A stretch of DNA of 26,178 nucleotides from Podaxis mareebaensis (Eukaryota > Basidiomycota > Agaricomycetes > Agaricales > Agaricaceae): the NCBI GenBank assembly GCA_018524725.1, contig JAEUWP010000192.1, positions 1 through 26,178 of the forward strand, written 5' to 3'. The notes beneath the pieces were generated by a model that did not search any database, had not been told where the DNA came from, and saw nothing but the letters and a program-made list of their open reading frames with translations. A program made the position numbers and the translations under genes. Numbering within the stretch: position 1 is the first letter of the stretch; the number at the start of each line of letters is the position of its first letter. Positions 1-11,023 of this stretch are shown here, in pieces.

Positions 1-1736
1 ATTCGCTATTAAACAAGAAGGCCGTTTAGGACTCTGGTTATTTCCCACACTGTGCCTCCATACCAATTACACCGGAACTGGAGCATCATATTAGTACTTT
101 CCTGTAATCGTGTGTAGAGCTAGACTCACAGCATGAATGGAAGAATGTCAATGCCAGACTTCGTTGCGGAATGGCCATGGACTTGATAAAGGAGGGGCTA
201 AAACGTAGGAGGTCCTTGGTGAGGTACGATTTTCTGTTTAATGTAGGCGTGATCGTACCAGATAGTACTATTCCAAGAATAACTATCATCAGGGTCTAGC
301 TTCACTGTTGGCACTTACCACAGCAACTACGAATGCGAGCTGAATAAATGCCTGTAGATGAACGTCAGTAACGGGTCTGCGAGTATGATAAATGACCCAC
401 TGATTCGAAAAAAGCGCCGAGGATGTTCTTTCGTAGTAACATCTTCAACGGCAAGATAGCAGCTGAGCCCCGTTTGTACTCCCATAGCAAGAATGCCATC
501 AGAAATAATGCGAACTAGTTACTGCTTTGTAGTGACAGTAAGTTCTGAATGTCGCGGCACTCACCAAAATCAAACAGACAATAACCCCGGGGTCGCTCCA
601 AGGTTTAGTATTACCTCCCCATTGCAGTGCCAGCAGTAACATTGTTACCATAGCCAGGCTCAGGAATGTGCCAATCCAATCTAAACGTAGCCATCTTTGG
701 AAGTGAGACATCTCATTGTGTACCAAAGGTGGTTGGGCAGGAAGGAAAATTGCCACAGCGAGCATTGATACAGGGCCGAACTAGAGGAAATCCCATTTTC
801 TGTCCATTTGGGTAGTGACAAAGTATGACCTACCGGAAGATTGATGTCTTATGAGGTAGTTTTGTGAGAAGACATAATCTGGGACAAAACGAGGGACGCA
901 CAGAAACACCACCTACGAAAGTCAATGCTCAGACAGGAAATGACAACATCGGGGGTTGTACCCACCTCCATGAAACGTGATCTAGTCAATAAGCGAGCTC
1001 AGCTAATCCTAGTGCGGAAGTCATTTGAAGCTTACCTGCAAATGCTCCGCCCATCAATGGCCCCACGATGGACGCCACAGCAAAGAGAGCCCCAAATAGA
1101 CCCATGAGAACAGGTCTTTGCGCCATGGTGGTGACCTACGAGGAGTGAGTTTTGTCAAATATTTCAGACTTATCAAACCTACCCGCGCGATGACACTCAT
1201 GATGGACACCCACAACCCTGAAGCCCCGAGTCCCGCAACTGCACGTCCGAAGATGAGAACAGCAACAGACGGGGCTATAGCACAGAGCAAGCTTCCAAGC
1301 TCGAAAATTCCAACTGATAAGAGGAAGACGGGTTTTGCAGGGGCAATCGAGAGAACACGACCGAAGAACAGCATGAAGGCCGCCTGTATCCATTGGTTTG
1401 GGTTGAAACAGCGGGTTCGAATGTTTGGAAGTTCATACCTGTGGAAGAAAGTACGCGCTCGCAATCCATGATAACTCAGAAACGGCATTGAAGTGAGAGG
1501 CGATTTTTGGAAGGGCAGTCGCAAGAATCGTCTGGTCGAGTGCAATGAGACCAAATGAAATGAGGAAAGCGCTGGTGAAGCCCATCAGCAGGTTTTCTGT
1601 AATGGTGGTCTATTTCTCACCTAAAAACCAAGGCGAGCTTGACACCGGTCAGCAAAGTACCAGAATCAGCTTCCTTAACGCTGTCCGGGGAGGCTGATTC
1701 TGTGACCTTGGACTTTTCAACATCAGTAAGTTCCAT
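1..1736 (-). CDS. DHA2-type MFS drug/H+ antiporter, 3' end beyond window
   Basis: Multi-spanning plasma-membrane transporter of the 14-helix drug:H+ antiporter type; such pumps export toxins or secondary metabolites. The start is the ATG at 1736. Exons that join in phase are 1736-1621, 1571-1439, 1383-1183, 1135-1036, 981-966, 912-902, 847-834, 780-565, 514-401, 351-319, 267-259, 197-130 and 77 to about 64. The product shows a short hydrophilic N-terminus, then LDQTILATALPKI and SELSWIASAYF (motif D1 region), GRAVAGLGASG, GPLMGGAFA, DHVSWRWCFYINLP, LDWIGTF and HGHSATKSGIDILPFML, all in the order expected of the family. About 344 residues are visible; the last helices lie outside. Four exons are only 16, 11, 14 and 9 nt, yet each restores the family sequence. 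No internal stop is forced, so I read it as a working gene. Its P450 neighbour is on the same strand. The substrate cannot be read from the sequence. Confidence 0.85.
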
Positions 1737-2680
1737 CGTGGATGTGGGCGCAGGAGGATACACTTCCAGAGTATATATATCGGGCCAAGAATCTCGAACA
1801 ACCACAAGTCGTGCGATTTTTTGCCAACGCACAGGCTGTTGCTCTGGGAAAATATGATGGCTGATCGAGAAGATGCATGAATGCATGAAGCTTGACCAGT
1901 GAACGATCAGATCGGTGGCCAATCACTTGGGTGGAATCACGCCGGGTAACAATAAGTGTAATGATGATCTTTCTCTTCGTCTTAGAACTCAGTACTCGTT
2001 GAGCGGCGAGCTCCAAATACTTAATCCACGGGTCCTCCAGAGATATCACGGAATAGCCTCGGCATACCCATCCGAAAAAGTATCAGCAAATTTAAAGATT
2101 CCCTGAGTATTAAATATATAAGGATGATACATGCCAGTAGATCGAAGCAGCTGCGGAGCCATTTCAAACTGGTATTCTGCTGATCGTTCTAGCCCTGATG
2201 TAGTGGTGATGGCACTGCACTTACAACGTAACCTCTAGTCTCCTTCTTCAGTGTGTATTTTAGATGCTCATAACAATGGAAGCAGGCAGATTTAGGTGTA
2301 ACTCCATAACCCAACATCTAGTCTCCTTCCTCAGGGTGTATATCAGATGTTCATAGCAATGGAAGAGGCAGATTTAGATGCAGGTCCGGAACGCGATCGG
2401 TCTCCTCGACACTTCTGGTAAGATCAGAAAGAGTTGAAATGTAATTCACACTTATTTCTGCGACCTGTACTCCACTTCAACACAAAAGGTGTTCCAATGT
2501 TTTGATAATTGTTTCAAGCAGTTGCGGTCACGTTAAGCCGGGAACAAGGGAAATGAAAGATGTCAGTAGGAGAAGGGTGGTAAGTGCTTGTCATAGTCTG
2601 GTTGGTCTACGCTATCTAAAGCCTGAGGAAACACTCCTTCAACACTCCTTCCCTTTATGTCGTGAGAATGACAGGTAAAA
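1737..2680. other. Intergenic region between transporter and P450
   Basis: No coding region is recognisable here. It should hold the promoter of the minus-strand transporter (start at 1736) and the 3' flank of the P450 (stop at 2681). An AT run (TATATATA) lies about 35 nt upstream of the transporter ATG, which is rather close for a TATA box. The only clear structure is the duplicated block listed separately. Confidence 0.6.
2230..2387. repeat. Imperfect tandem duplication, period 83 bp
   Basis: Two copies, 2230-2305 and 2313-2387, are direct repeats. Both contain TCTAGTCTCCTTC, then TCAG, GTGTAT, AGATG, TCATA, CAATGGAAG and GGCAGATTTAG in the same order and spacing, with scattered substitutions and a small indel. 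The two units are separated by 7 nt. It lies in the gap between the P450 3' end and the transporter promoter and codes for nothing I recognise. It could be a diverged local duplication or a pair of regulatory units. Confidence 0.8.
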
Positions 2681-4859
2681 TCAAGTTTGGACGCGCTTCC
2701 TAATCTTCAACGGAATAGTGTCAATGGGCAAAATCGTTCCAGCATAGGCCCCCGTTTTCATAACCCTTTCTTCGTACTGGGAGCGGGTCTCTCCGGGCGC
2801 CAAGTCTACATCGAGAACCCAGTCCCGCAGAAAGTGCGCCAGAAGGGAAAGTGCCTCTGTATGGGCAAACTTGCGACCGATGCATGCACGGGGGCCAGTA
2901 CCAAACATGGGGAGCTCCAATTCGGACACGCCGAGCCACCTTGATGGTTTGAATTGTTCCGGATTCTCGAAAATGTTGGGATTTCGAACTGATGAGATGA
3001 GTCAGTTAGGAATGCTGGCAAAAGGTCTCTAATGGCTTACAAGTGTTGATTACGTCTATAATGATGCTACTACCCTTTGGAAGCACAATGACACCCGGTG
3101 AAGGTCGTTCGACATTAATCGGAAAGTCCTCGGGAAAGGTGCGAGCAAGCATGAGAGGACCGGCTGAGAAAGCGGTCAGTGCCCACACGCAACAATCGAC
3201 CTCGGATACCTACTGAACAGACGAACAGCTTCCTGGAAACAAGCTTGTAGATAGGGCAATTCAGTCAAATCGGAAAGATCCTGGAAAAAGTCAACTCATA
3301 GCAGAATGAACAACCAGGGTGAATACTACCAGCTCGCCGTTGAAGTCAATTCGATTCTTAACATCTATGTAAGCCTTTTCTTGCTCATCCTGATGAATTG
3401 ACAGGAAACCCAACGTGGCAATCATGCCATTTGCAGAGGTCTCTGAAGGTACATATCTTATTAGCACTTGACTATGAAGCGGCTGTTTTCACGCTCACCA
3501 TGACCGGCGAATAGGATAGTGAAGATGTTTGACAGCTACGGATGAAGAGAACCACAAACGTTAGTCGGCTTCCCTCGTCAGCAGGTAGATTTATTGCTTA
3601 CAACTTCCTGCTCCGAAAGCTTGTACCTGCCGTCTCCCTCAGAAGAGGCGATAAGTCGGTGGAGAATGTCTGCATTTCGAACTTCGACTTGGTCATTATC
3701 CCCTTGTTCCTTGATCTCTTGGCTGATGCTTCGCATGTGTATTTCTACTAAGTGATAAAAGGTATTCCACGCTCTGTCAATGTTCTGGAGCCTGTGAAAC
3801 AAGTGTGAAAGTGCCAGTACTTGAGACAGCGAATGAATTTACGGTTTGAGGGGAAGCTTGAACATCCAGCCAGGAAGGAGGAGCTTAGCGATGATAGTCT
3901 CGGAAGAAACAGTAATCGCCTCCGTGAAACTCATTTCCTCTTCATCGCTTGCACTGTTAGTCCATGAAACAGGCATGCCAAACCCACAACGGGCGAGGGT
4001 CAATAGGGAGAACTAGTGCAGTTGAACATTTACGCAAATCCTCGACGACAAAAAACCTTGCCTGACCTTTATTATATATTTGTTCAGGGAAGCAATTGTC
4101 ACTTCTCGCTCGTCGCTCCATCCCTCTCGCTCCAGCATCTCTTGATATAAAGAACGAGTTGTCTCGCGAACTAATTGATACCTGAGAAAGGCCCCCTGAT
4201 CAGTTTTGTTCTACAGAGGCAGAGAGCTGCTCACGTCTTCGCATTGAAGGCGGGTCCGACAACTCTGCGGTGACGCCTCCAAATCTCTCCGCCGCCAGAG
4301 GCTACACTTGGTCCCCAGAGGCTGCAGTTGAAAGGCAGTTAGACAGATGTCACCTGGGGCCAAGGAAAGCAGCATTACCAATCCAAGCAAATTTCTGGCG
4401 GCTTTGTGAGGTTAGCTTTGATCTCGTTTCCGAGCAGTTGGCGTAGGACATTGACTGAGCAAGTGAAGAAGCATGGTTTACCAGAGAGCAAAGGAATCAT
4501 TGAGATTACGTCGTGTGTATGGTTGAAATAAGCTGAACAAAAGAATATTGGATATACCCTTCAAATTATGGGAGCAAACCATACCAGTTTTGCGCTCATC
4601 CCACTGCCAAGTTATACCAGGATTCAGAGAACGAATCCGCGGGAGGACACCACTAAGCAACGACGTAGGTGACACCAGCGGCTTGTATCCTGGGACATGT
4701 CCAAATAACTGGGACATGAAAGCATGAGTACAGAGAAGGCAGGGAACCAGCACCTATGCTCACCTGCAGGCTTCTAAGCAGCGAGTATGCATGTAGAGAA
4801 ACCGCGGAAACGATTCCAATTAGAACAACGACTCCTGCTGGGCTTTCGGCCAGCGACAT
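2681..4859 (-). CDS. Cytochrome P450 monooxygenase, complete
   Basis: Haem-thiolate monooxygenase, presumably ER-anchored by an N-terminal helix (residues about 8-25) and served by P450 reductase. Twelve exons join in phase: 4859-4764, 4708-4585, 4532-4379, 4321-4235, 4181-4067, 4012-3843, 3791-3602, 3535-3499, 3442-3330, 3280-3214, 3163-3041 and 2988-2681, giving 527 residues, a normal length. Landmarks are the C-helix WRRHRRVVGPAF, the I-helix AGHETSAN (about 322-329), ExxR as EAVR (379-382), the PERF variant FKPSRW (438-443) and the haem loop FGTGPRACIG with ligand Cys461. Every key residue is present. The donor of intron 5 is GTCAGG. Its transporter neighbour on the same strand fits oxidation and export of a small molecule, but no biosynthetic core enzyme is in view. 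I do not assign a CYP family. Confidence 0.93.
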
Positions 4860-7800
4860 TGTTAGACAAGGTTGAACACCTGGATGAGCCAAGATCGTGA
4901 AATAAACCGTACTATTATGCATTGTGGCGTGATTCGTGATTGCTGTGGGAGCCCTGTACCCAAAAAAAGCTGGAGGAATTTCTCCTACGAATAAGTATGA
5001 ACGATGTAATTTCATCAGAAGCCTGTTTACAACGGCATCACCCGTTTGAACCTGCCTGCTCTTGCTTGGGCTGAACAATTAGTACGGCTTGCACGTTCAA
5101 TAATAGATAATTATCCGAAATCGACAACCTGAGCTCGTGGAGTGTGCATTCCAACGTCGCCGCTTCACCCAAATTTCCGTAAAGCGGTTCTCACGGAAAT
5201 CAGCATCAGCCCCTGGAGTTCCTCACAGCCGGTCAGCTAAATCTGGCACAATCACTGCTGAGGAATTTCGTGATGGGATTACCACGAAACCAAGCCGTTT
5301 CGGAAGCATACTCAAGTATAAACAGTTCTTGCACAGCCGGAACATAGATCGGGCTAAGCGATAGTGTACCATCGAGTTCAAGAACTTTCGCGTTTGCTTC
5401 CTCACCCATTTAACCTATGCATCTCAAATTTTACACAGATCTTGGGAGCCATATAGCGTATCCAAATATGAATCCTTCGAGATTCTATGTTGCCTCAGAC
5501 CTACGCAGACTGCGAATTTCTGATAGGAACTTGGAAAGCCTGAGTGTTCGAAAACATTGTCACGACTATGCCACAACCCAGCTCAATCTCCGCCATCAGC
5601 CGCCACCTGCCTCGAGTGACTGAGAGGGGATTAGAAAGATATCTATCTATCTGTGGAACAGGATTAATACATAGGGTCATAAATAAGTGTATGGTATTGT
5701 CATGACTAGGCGAGCTCCTGCCGAGTCTCTTGAAACGGTTGGAAATGAGATTGAGAAGGGCCGGGAACTGGCAGTGGCAGTGCAGGAAATGGGGGAACAT
5801 GATATACCCACCCAGTTGGTGGTGTCTCGAGAGCATGTACAAGAGCTGTAGTCATGAGAACGACAGCCGGTGTTGGTTCAGCTGGTCAAGGGGTGCGTCC
5901 ATGACAAACTTGATCAAAGAGCGGGTATGAGCGCTGCTTAGCGGGGTTTCAAACCATCATGCATCATGGCTCTTGTCACGCTGACATGGAGAAAACATAT
6001 ACACTTGCATTTTTCTTCGGTGGTTGTCCGATTTCTTTGGTATTTAGGTTCGCCTAGTGTAAAAGAATAGACAGGCAAGTTTTGGTAGCTAACGCAGCAT
6101 GAGATCGGACTAGATCTCAGTTTTGATGGTAGCACTCAAGATATGATCAGCCGAATTTCACGGTGATTTGAGGGTTGCTTGTGGCAACACAACCAGTTCT
6201 GCGTAGTAAAACCACAAAAGCCTCTTAAGATGATGGATTTATGCTCTATAAAAAATAATCAAAGTCAACGGATGCATGTGGCTACCGCAAACTGCATTTT
6301 CAAACACTAGGTTGAGTTTCAAACACTGGGCCAATGATAGTAACCTCTGCTTTCTTCAGGATCTTATGCTACGACATGAGGCATATATCAGTCAGAAGGC
6401 TTCAAACTCGCTATGTAAAGTGTTGCCGAGCACACGCCTTGATATCCTCCTCACTGAGATTTGTTCCCGATTATTAGGTCTGGCGGATGCGGAGAAACCC
6501 GACCATTATAGAAGCATGAAAACGACGGACATCATCAAGTTGCAAAGACATGGGCATCAGTTCTTCGCCTCACCCCAATATTCTGTCCCATGATGAACCG
6601 AGGTATTCCCTCTGTAGGATTCCGGCCTTTACAAAACTCCTGGCCGGCGCCCTGCAGGCACCACTCACTTTTTCAATTTCCCATACATACACGATGTCCT
6701 TGCCGGAGGATCCGATTCGCCAAAACAGTTTGCCATCCTACGCATCATGGTCATCATTCTTCTGGACCGTGCTGACTTGTCACTCTACAAAAGAGTTAAG
6801 TCTGGTGTTTTCTTAACGTGGAGAAATAGTCCATCCAGAATCTGCATGTTCCATCACTATCTTTTGCCAGACTTCCCTCAACCTTCGGCCAGTGTTGTTC
6901 GGGGATACTATTAGATCACTCTTCAAAACTCAACTATGGTGCAGAAGGGTCACACAGTTGTTGCCTTAGAACGCCGGCCTAAAATTATACTAGACGCTCA
7001 ATGGTCATCGCCTATTGATCTTTTCTCTACATTTTAGTCAGTGCATTCTTGCTAGGGAGTCCAGTTCATCCAAAAATGTTGCATGCTCTCATGTTTATTT
7101 TTACCCCTTCCATGTCCATGGCCCACACATGTGCCACACCATTTCCTCTTTTGTGAAAGTACATGATACAGAGGTGTGATGTTCTCGTCGGATGGGCCCA
7201 TCCAATTTTATCTACAGATCATGCTCATCTCCAATTCATCTATCTTGCACTTTTGTCACGCATGATGTGCCGGTGGTCGCCGTTTCCCCCCCCCAAAAAT
7301 CCCTGGCTATTATACGTAAAAGGAGGACCTCGGAATACTCCTAAATGCCAAACCATTTGTTTTTTTAGTTTTATGGATATTTATGGCCTTTTAGAGGCCG
7401 GATCCATGGGTGCAGACTGGTACGGACAGAAACCCAGACACCGGCCGAAGGCCAATTTTGTTTTTCTGGACAAGAAATGCAAAATCCGTGATGGCCAAGA
7501 AATCGGAAAACCGGAGAAAAAGGAATCTAACATTTATAGGGGTATTCCGGAGTCCTGTAAAGGGTGCCATTCTATTATGATGGTGGCATAGATATTCGAC
7601 GTGACAATAACAGGATCATTGGACAAGAATGCCAGATCATGACAAAGTACATTACAGATGCTAGAGTGAGAATTCGGACCTGTCATAGCATCGAGCAACC
7701 TGAAGGTGCTGTATTGTTACTAGTGTTGTGAGTCCATTCGATATCTGGGAAACCATTGCTATTAGTATGGAGACTTCCTCCGTTCCTCAAATGCTGCCTG

Positions 7801-8536
7801 AAGATTTAGCTGTTTCAGGCCCCTTTTGACCATCAAGCTAAGGTAATGGAACATCTTGCAGAAAATAGGCATGGTTTTCCATCTGATTGTTGGGCTTGGG
7901 GGTCGACACTAATTGTCCTAGTGGAGCTGAAATACTAACGATAGCTTAGCTAGAGTAGTATGGGAATCCTGCTGGAGCACTAATTCTTGGATGCAGTTTG
8001 CCATCATGCATCATGAGTGGACTCACTGCTTCTTGATGGACGCTGATGCTCACACCTAGGTGGATGTGACTGATCATTAGAATTGTTTCTACTGTACCAC
8101 TCGCCCACTTTTGCCTCTCTCTTTTTGTGGCTCATACCCTGGATGATTTCCTGTCACACCTGTTTAATTTAGCTTCCTGTAGTCAAGCATACGGGCATCC
8201 GTATTCATTGATACCCATTACAGTATGGTCAAGCTATTTAGTAGTGGTGGCCATTATGACAAAGTCCCATGGAAAACACACAGTTCCCTTATCATGAATG
8301 CAGTATACATAGGCTTGGAAACTAGCCACAATATGGACTTCTCGGACAGTGACATCACTTGTTACTCACTAGCAGGCAGCGGTTAAGGTCACCGGCGGCG
8401 ATTTGTTTGATTGATACTAGCTTGCCTCCCAAAAGTTTCAAAATAACAATGCTTCAGCCCCAGGACAACTTTTTGATGCATTTTGCAGCATCAATCATTG
8501 ATGCAACAGGCGAGCCAGTTCACGTGTGTTTAAAGG
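4860..8536. other. 3.7-kb stretch without a recognisable gene
   Basis: Both strands contain only short frames without family motifs. The longest, 7163-7591 on the plus strand (142 codons), has no recognisable domain or splice context. A 58-codon minus-strand frame at 5409-5233 is equally anonymous. There is a short TATC run near 5641 and a 15-mer CCATCATGCATCATG present at 5954-5968 and again at 8001-8015. The section 7.7-8.4 kb looks CpG-poor and may be old repeat remains, but I see no terminal repeats or coding relics. Confidence 0.5.
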
Positions 8537-8588
8537 CCTGAGTATACTTGTATATATACAAGTCGTGTGTTCTCAGGGAAGCTATAAA
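8537..8588 (+). promoter_or_regulatory. Palindromic TATA region upstream of the DUF6533-type gene
   Basis: An 18-bp perfect palindrome, ACTTGTATATATACAAGT (8546-8563), sits inside a looser inverted pair CCTGAG (8537-8542) and CTCAGG (8572-8577). A conventional TATAAA follows at 8583-8588, 51 nt before the ATG at 8639. The layout fits a core promoter for the following gene; the palindrome could bind a dimeric factor, though an AT-rich palindrome can also arise by chance. Confidence 0.45.
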
Positions 8589-8638
8589 TCCCTGTTCAAA
8601 TAAACAGGAGCTCCCAGCTGAGCCTTCACCAAACCACC

Positions 8639-10543
8639 ATGCCTGAATCTGCAATAGCCGACCTCTATACTGTTATCTCTCAAACCCGCACTGAGGCCTA
8701 CTCCAATATTAAGTTTCCCCAACCCATGATAAATTACAGGCACTAACATTCCCTACAGTGGCTGCTTTTGTGATTCTCGCATATGATATACTCCTGGAAA
8801 TGTTCCATGAGGTAAGCATATCCTATATCACAGTGAAAACTTCTAATAATTGCTTTTTGAAAGTATAAATACATCTGGAGGTAACAACAATTTCAGTGCA
8901 GGTATAACGCAGCACCTAACAAGACTCAGGGCCAAATGGTCATTTCCCAAAGTGATTTACATATTTGCTCGATATTATGGTCTCCTCCATGTCGGGTTTG
9001 TACGGCTTGTTTATCATATGGTGACTTTGCTAACAGGCTCCGTGCATTGTAGCGTAACAGCCATCAGTAGGTTTTCTGGCTCTTAAAGTTCCCAAGGCAA
9101 CACTATCCCTCACATGGTATTCGGGGATTCAGCTAAGACACAAACTGGTCTACCTCCCAATGTAAGTTAACCTCGCGAGATATTGTCGGCCTATTTATTA
9201 AAAGCAAAACATGGGACTCTAGCTGTGAGCTTTCCGACTGAAATCTTTCGAATATCGATCCTAAAAGGATAGCACAGCTGCAAAGCATACCTGTATTGGG
9301 TATCTATGTAGGTTTTTTCTGCCAGTTGAGCCCAAGAAATGCTCAGCAGAGTTGTGTTAGTGCTGGGATACCTATGTTCACCATAGCCATCAATATCGTG
9401 CTGCTACTTCGTCTTTATGCCTTATATCGACGAAGTGCTCGTGGTAGGTCTCATTCTGGATCTGTGCCACGCCCATGGTTTATTCGCCTTAGTGTTGTGG
9501 ATCCTTACTACTGCGGTTATCGGTGCGCTACATGCTCACTCACTGATTATTCGGTCTACTCACGATTACTCATAATGTAGTGCAGTTTACTGTGAGTTCT
9601 AGCAGCCTCATAGATAGTACGACCTTTTCAAACATCATCTCACTGGCAGCTGGCGCTCTACGTAACGATCCAGTCACTCATAAACCAACAAGTCATAAAC
9701 CCAAATCCGGTGGTTTTTATACAAGGTTGCCTTTTCCAATCCAATTCGTCTGGCCGTCTGTTTCTAATATCATGGTAAGTGTCTTCATCAAACGGGCTTA
9801 GTAGTCTCAATCTTGTTTCTGGAAGGATTCCGAACCTTTGTGTATCAGGTACGTAAAGTCTTTGATTCGGCGAAGCGCCTGTCCTCAGCCAGGCTAGCCA
9901 TCTTCTTTGGAATGACCATTTGGAAATTCGTGGACTCCGCCAGAAGCCGAGGCAGGTCGCCCCTCCAGCATGAGTACCACAAAAGCCTTTCACCTGTGTT
10001 ACGGGCCTTAGTCCGCGATGGCACAGCTTTCTTTTTCCTGTATGTTTTTTCGTCCCTTTTGTTACCGTGGTGATGCGAGCTCAACGTTCATAGGATGTCA
10101 GGTTAGACTATCTCCCGGAGAAAATGATGCACCTCAGGCTAACGTTTTTAAGTGATTATGATCGTATCGACCGTTATGAGTCTTGAGGTGGAAGGACCAT
10201 TGCAGGCGGCGCCTTTAGAGTAAGTGTAGGCCCTTGTTATACGCTAATGGGGAGGACTGGGTACTAAGAGCTCTATCAGGTGGTTCATAGTGGTGTATTC
10301 GTATGCAGTACGTCCTTCACCTCCGTGATACCGGACCCAGCCGTTTCTGATTTGAATTATACATATTTATAGGCATGCCGTCTGATACTAAACTTGCGGA
10401 GAGCTGCACTGAAAAGAAGCCGTGATTCGTCGTGGGATGAAGCTATGCAATTAAATATATTGGAGCTTGAAAAAGACAAGCCTCACCTAACACAGCCAAC
10501 GGTCACGTTTGCCGGGGCGTTTGAGATGCAACCTCTCTCCTAA
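8639..10543 (+). CDS. DUF6533-type seven-helix membrane protein, first intron donor damaged
   Basis: Member of the basidiomycete family of multi-helix membrane proteins with an N-terminal DUF6533 domain; the role is unknown. Exons that join in phase are 8639-8708, 8759-8811, 8864-8880, 8930-8995, 9089-9161 (less sure), 9273-9299, 9350-9443, 9493-9522, from 9581, ending at 9774, 9826-9848, 9889-10039, 10094-10101, 10153-10219, 10280-10307 and 10373-10543. The order of motifs matches the family: AAFVILAYDILLEMFHE, YKYIWRAKWSFPKV, SCKAYLYW, LLLRLYALYRR, LISWIPNL, FFGMTIWKFV, ALVRDGTAFFFL, CRLILNLRRAALKR. Exon 13 is only 8 nt. The segment 9581-9726 is unresolved. Intron 1 would begin TTAAGT instead of GTAAGT, while its branch point (CTAAC) and CAG acceptor are intact. 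The gene is therefore either freshly damaged, spliced in another way, or carries a base error. The C-terminal tail is charged and cytosolic in style. Confidence 0.7.
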
Positions 10544-10859
10544 GTAATAGCGTAACTTGTACGGCCCCCCGTATGACGTATGTTGTTCGTGTAATCATCA
10601 ATAGTACCCACCAAAATAAGAGTGGGCGCGTATTGTTGAGGCCAAACAAACCCTTATTCAGACTGTTTTGCTTCCGAGTTTTTTCTTGGGGGTGACCATA
10701 ATTCGGAGTTGGCGTTGAAGAGCTGACAGATCATGGATGACACAGCCACACAGGGCTTACTCATCGACAGGGTTTAGTCATCTCTTTCCACTGTGGTCAA
10801 AAGGGCCTTACGTCGTCGGTCGCGGTTCATTCTTCCTCCTTTCCCTCGTCAAAACCACT
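10544..10859 (+). promoter_or_regulatory. Probable RPL10 promoter and 5' leader
   Basis: No gene is recognised in this 316-bp gap. It lies between the stop of the DUF6533-type gene and the putative 5'-UTR intron of RPL10. A pyrimidine-rich stretch at about 10828-10850, just before the donor at 10860, resembles the start-site region of fungal ribosomal-protein genes. No TATA box is obvious near it. Confidence 0.4.
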
Positions 10860-11015
10860 GTGAGTGCATGTTTTTTTCTCTGCCCGGATGCTCCTGAGAG
10901 TGAATATGGCGTTTTTCGCGACGAAAAACGACGGATTGGGCTGGATGGAAGGCTTGGAGGGCTGGATGACGTTGTGTCGACGGATTTTCGTGCGTTGCTA
11001 ACTATTCGCCTTCAG
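10860..11015 (+). other. Putative 5'-UTR intron of RPL10 with internal inverted repeat
   Basis: A good donor (CT|GTGAGT at 10860) and a good branch point plus acceptor (GCTAAC, then TTCAG ending at 11015) bracket 156 nt, and the acceptor lies 8 nt before the RPL10 ATG. Inside is a perfect 9-bp inverted repeat, CGTTTTTCG (10910-10918) and CGAAAAACG (10922-10930), with spacer CGA. I looked for C/D or H/ACA snoRNA boxes in the right order and found none. Confidence 0.55.
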
Positions 11016-11023
11016 AAGAAACC

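Noticed and set aside
1400..1425. GGTTCGA resembling a tRNA T-loop
   Set aside because: It lies in an intron of the transporter gene and no acceptor or anticodon arm fits around it.
1572..1620. Frameshift between exon 1 and exon 2 of the left transporter
   Set aside because: Choosing the acceptor CACCAG gives a 49-nt intron with a CTGAT branch point and restores KLALVFSAFLISFGLIALDQT-type sequence without any frameshift.
5233..5409. 58-codon open frame on the minus strand with protein-like composition
   Set aside because: No recognisable motif and no flanking exons; too short to support alone.
7163..7591. 142-codon open frame on the plus strand
   Set aside because: No domain, no family resemblance, odd composition and no splice context; length is within chance for this much non-coding DNA.
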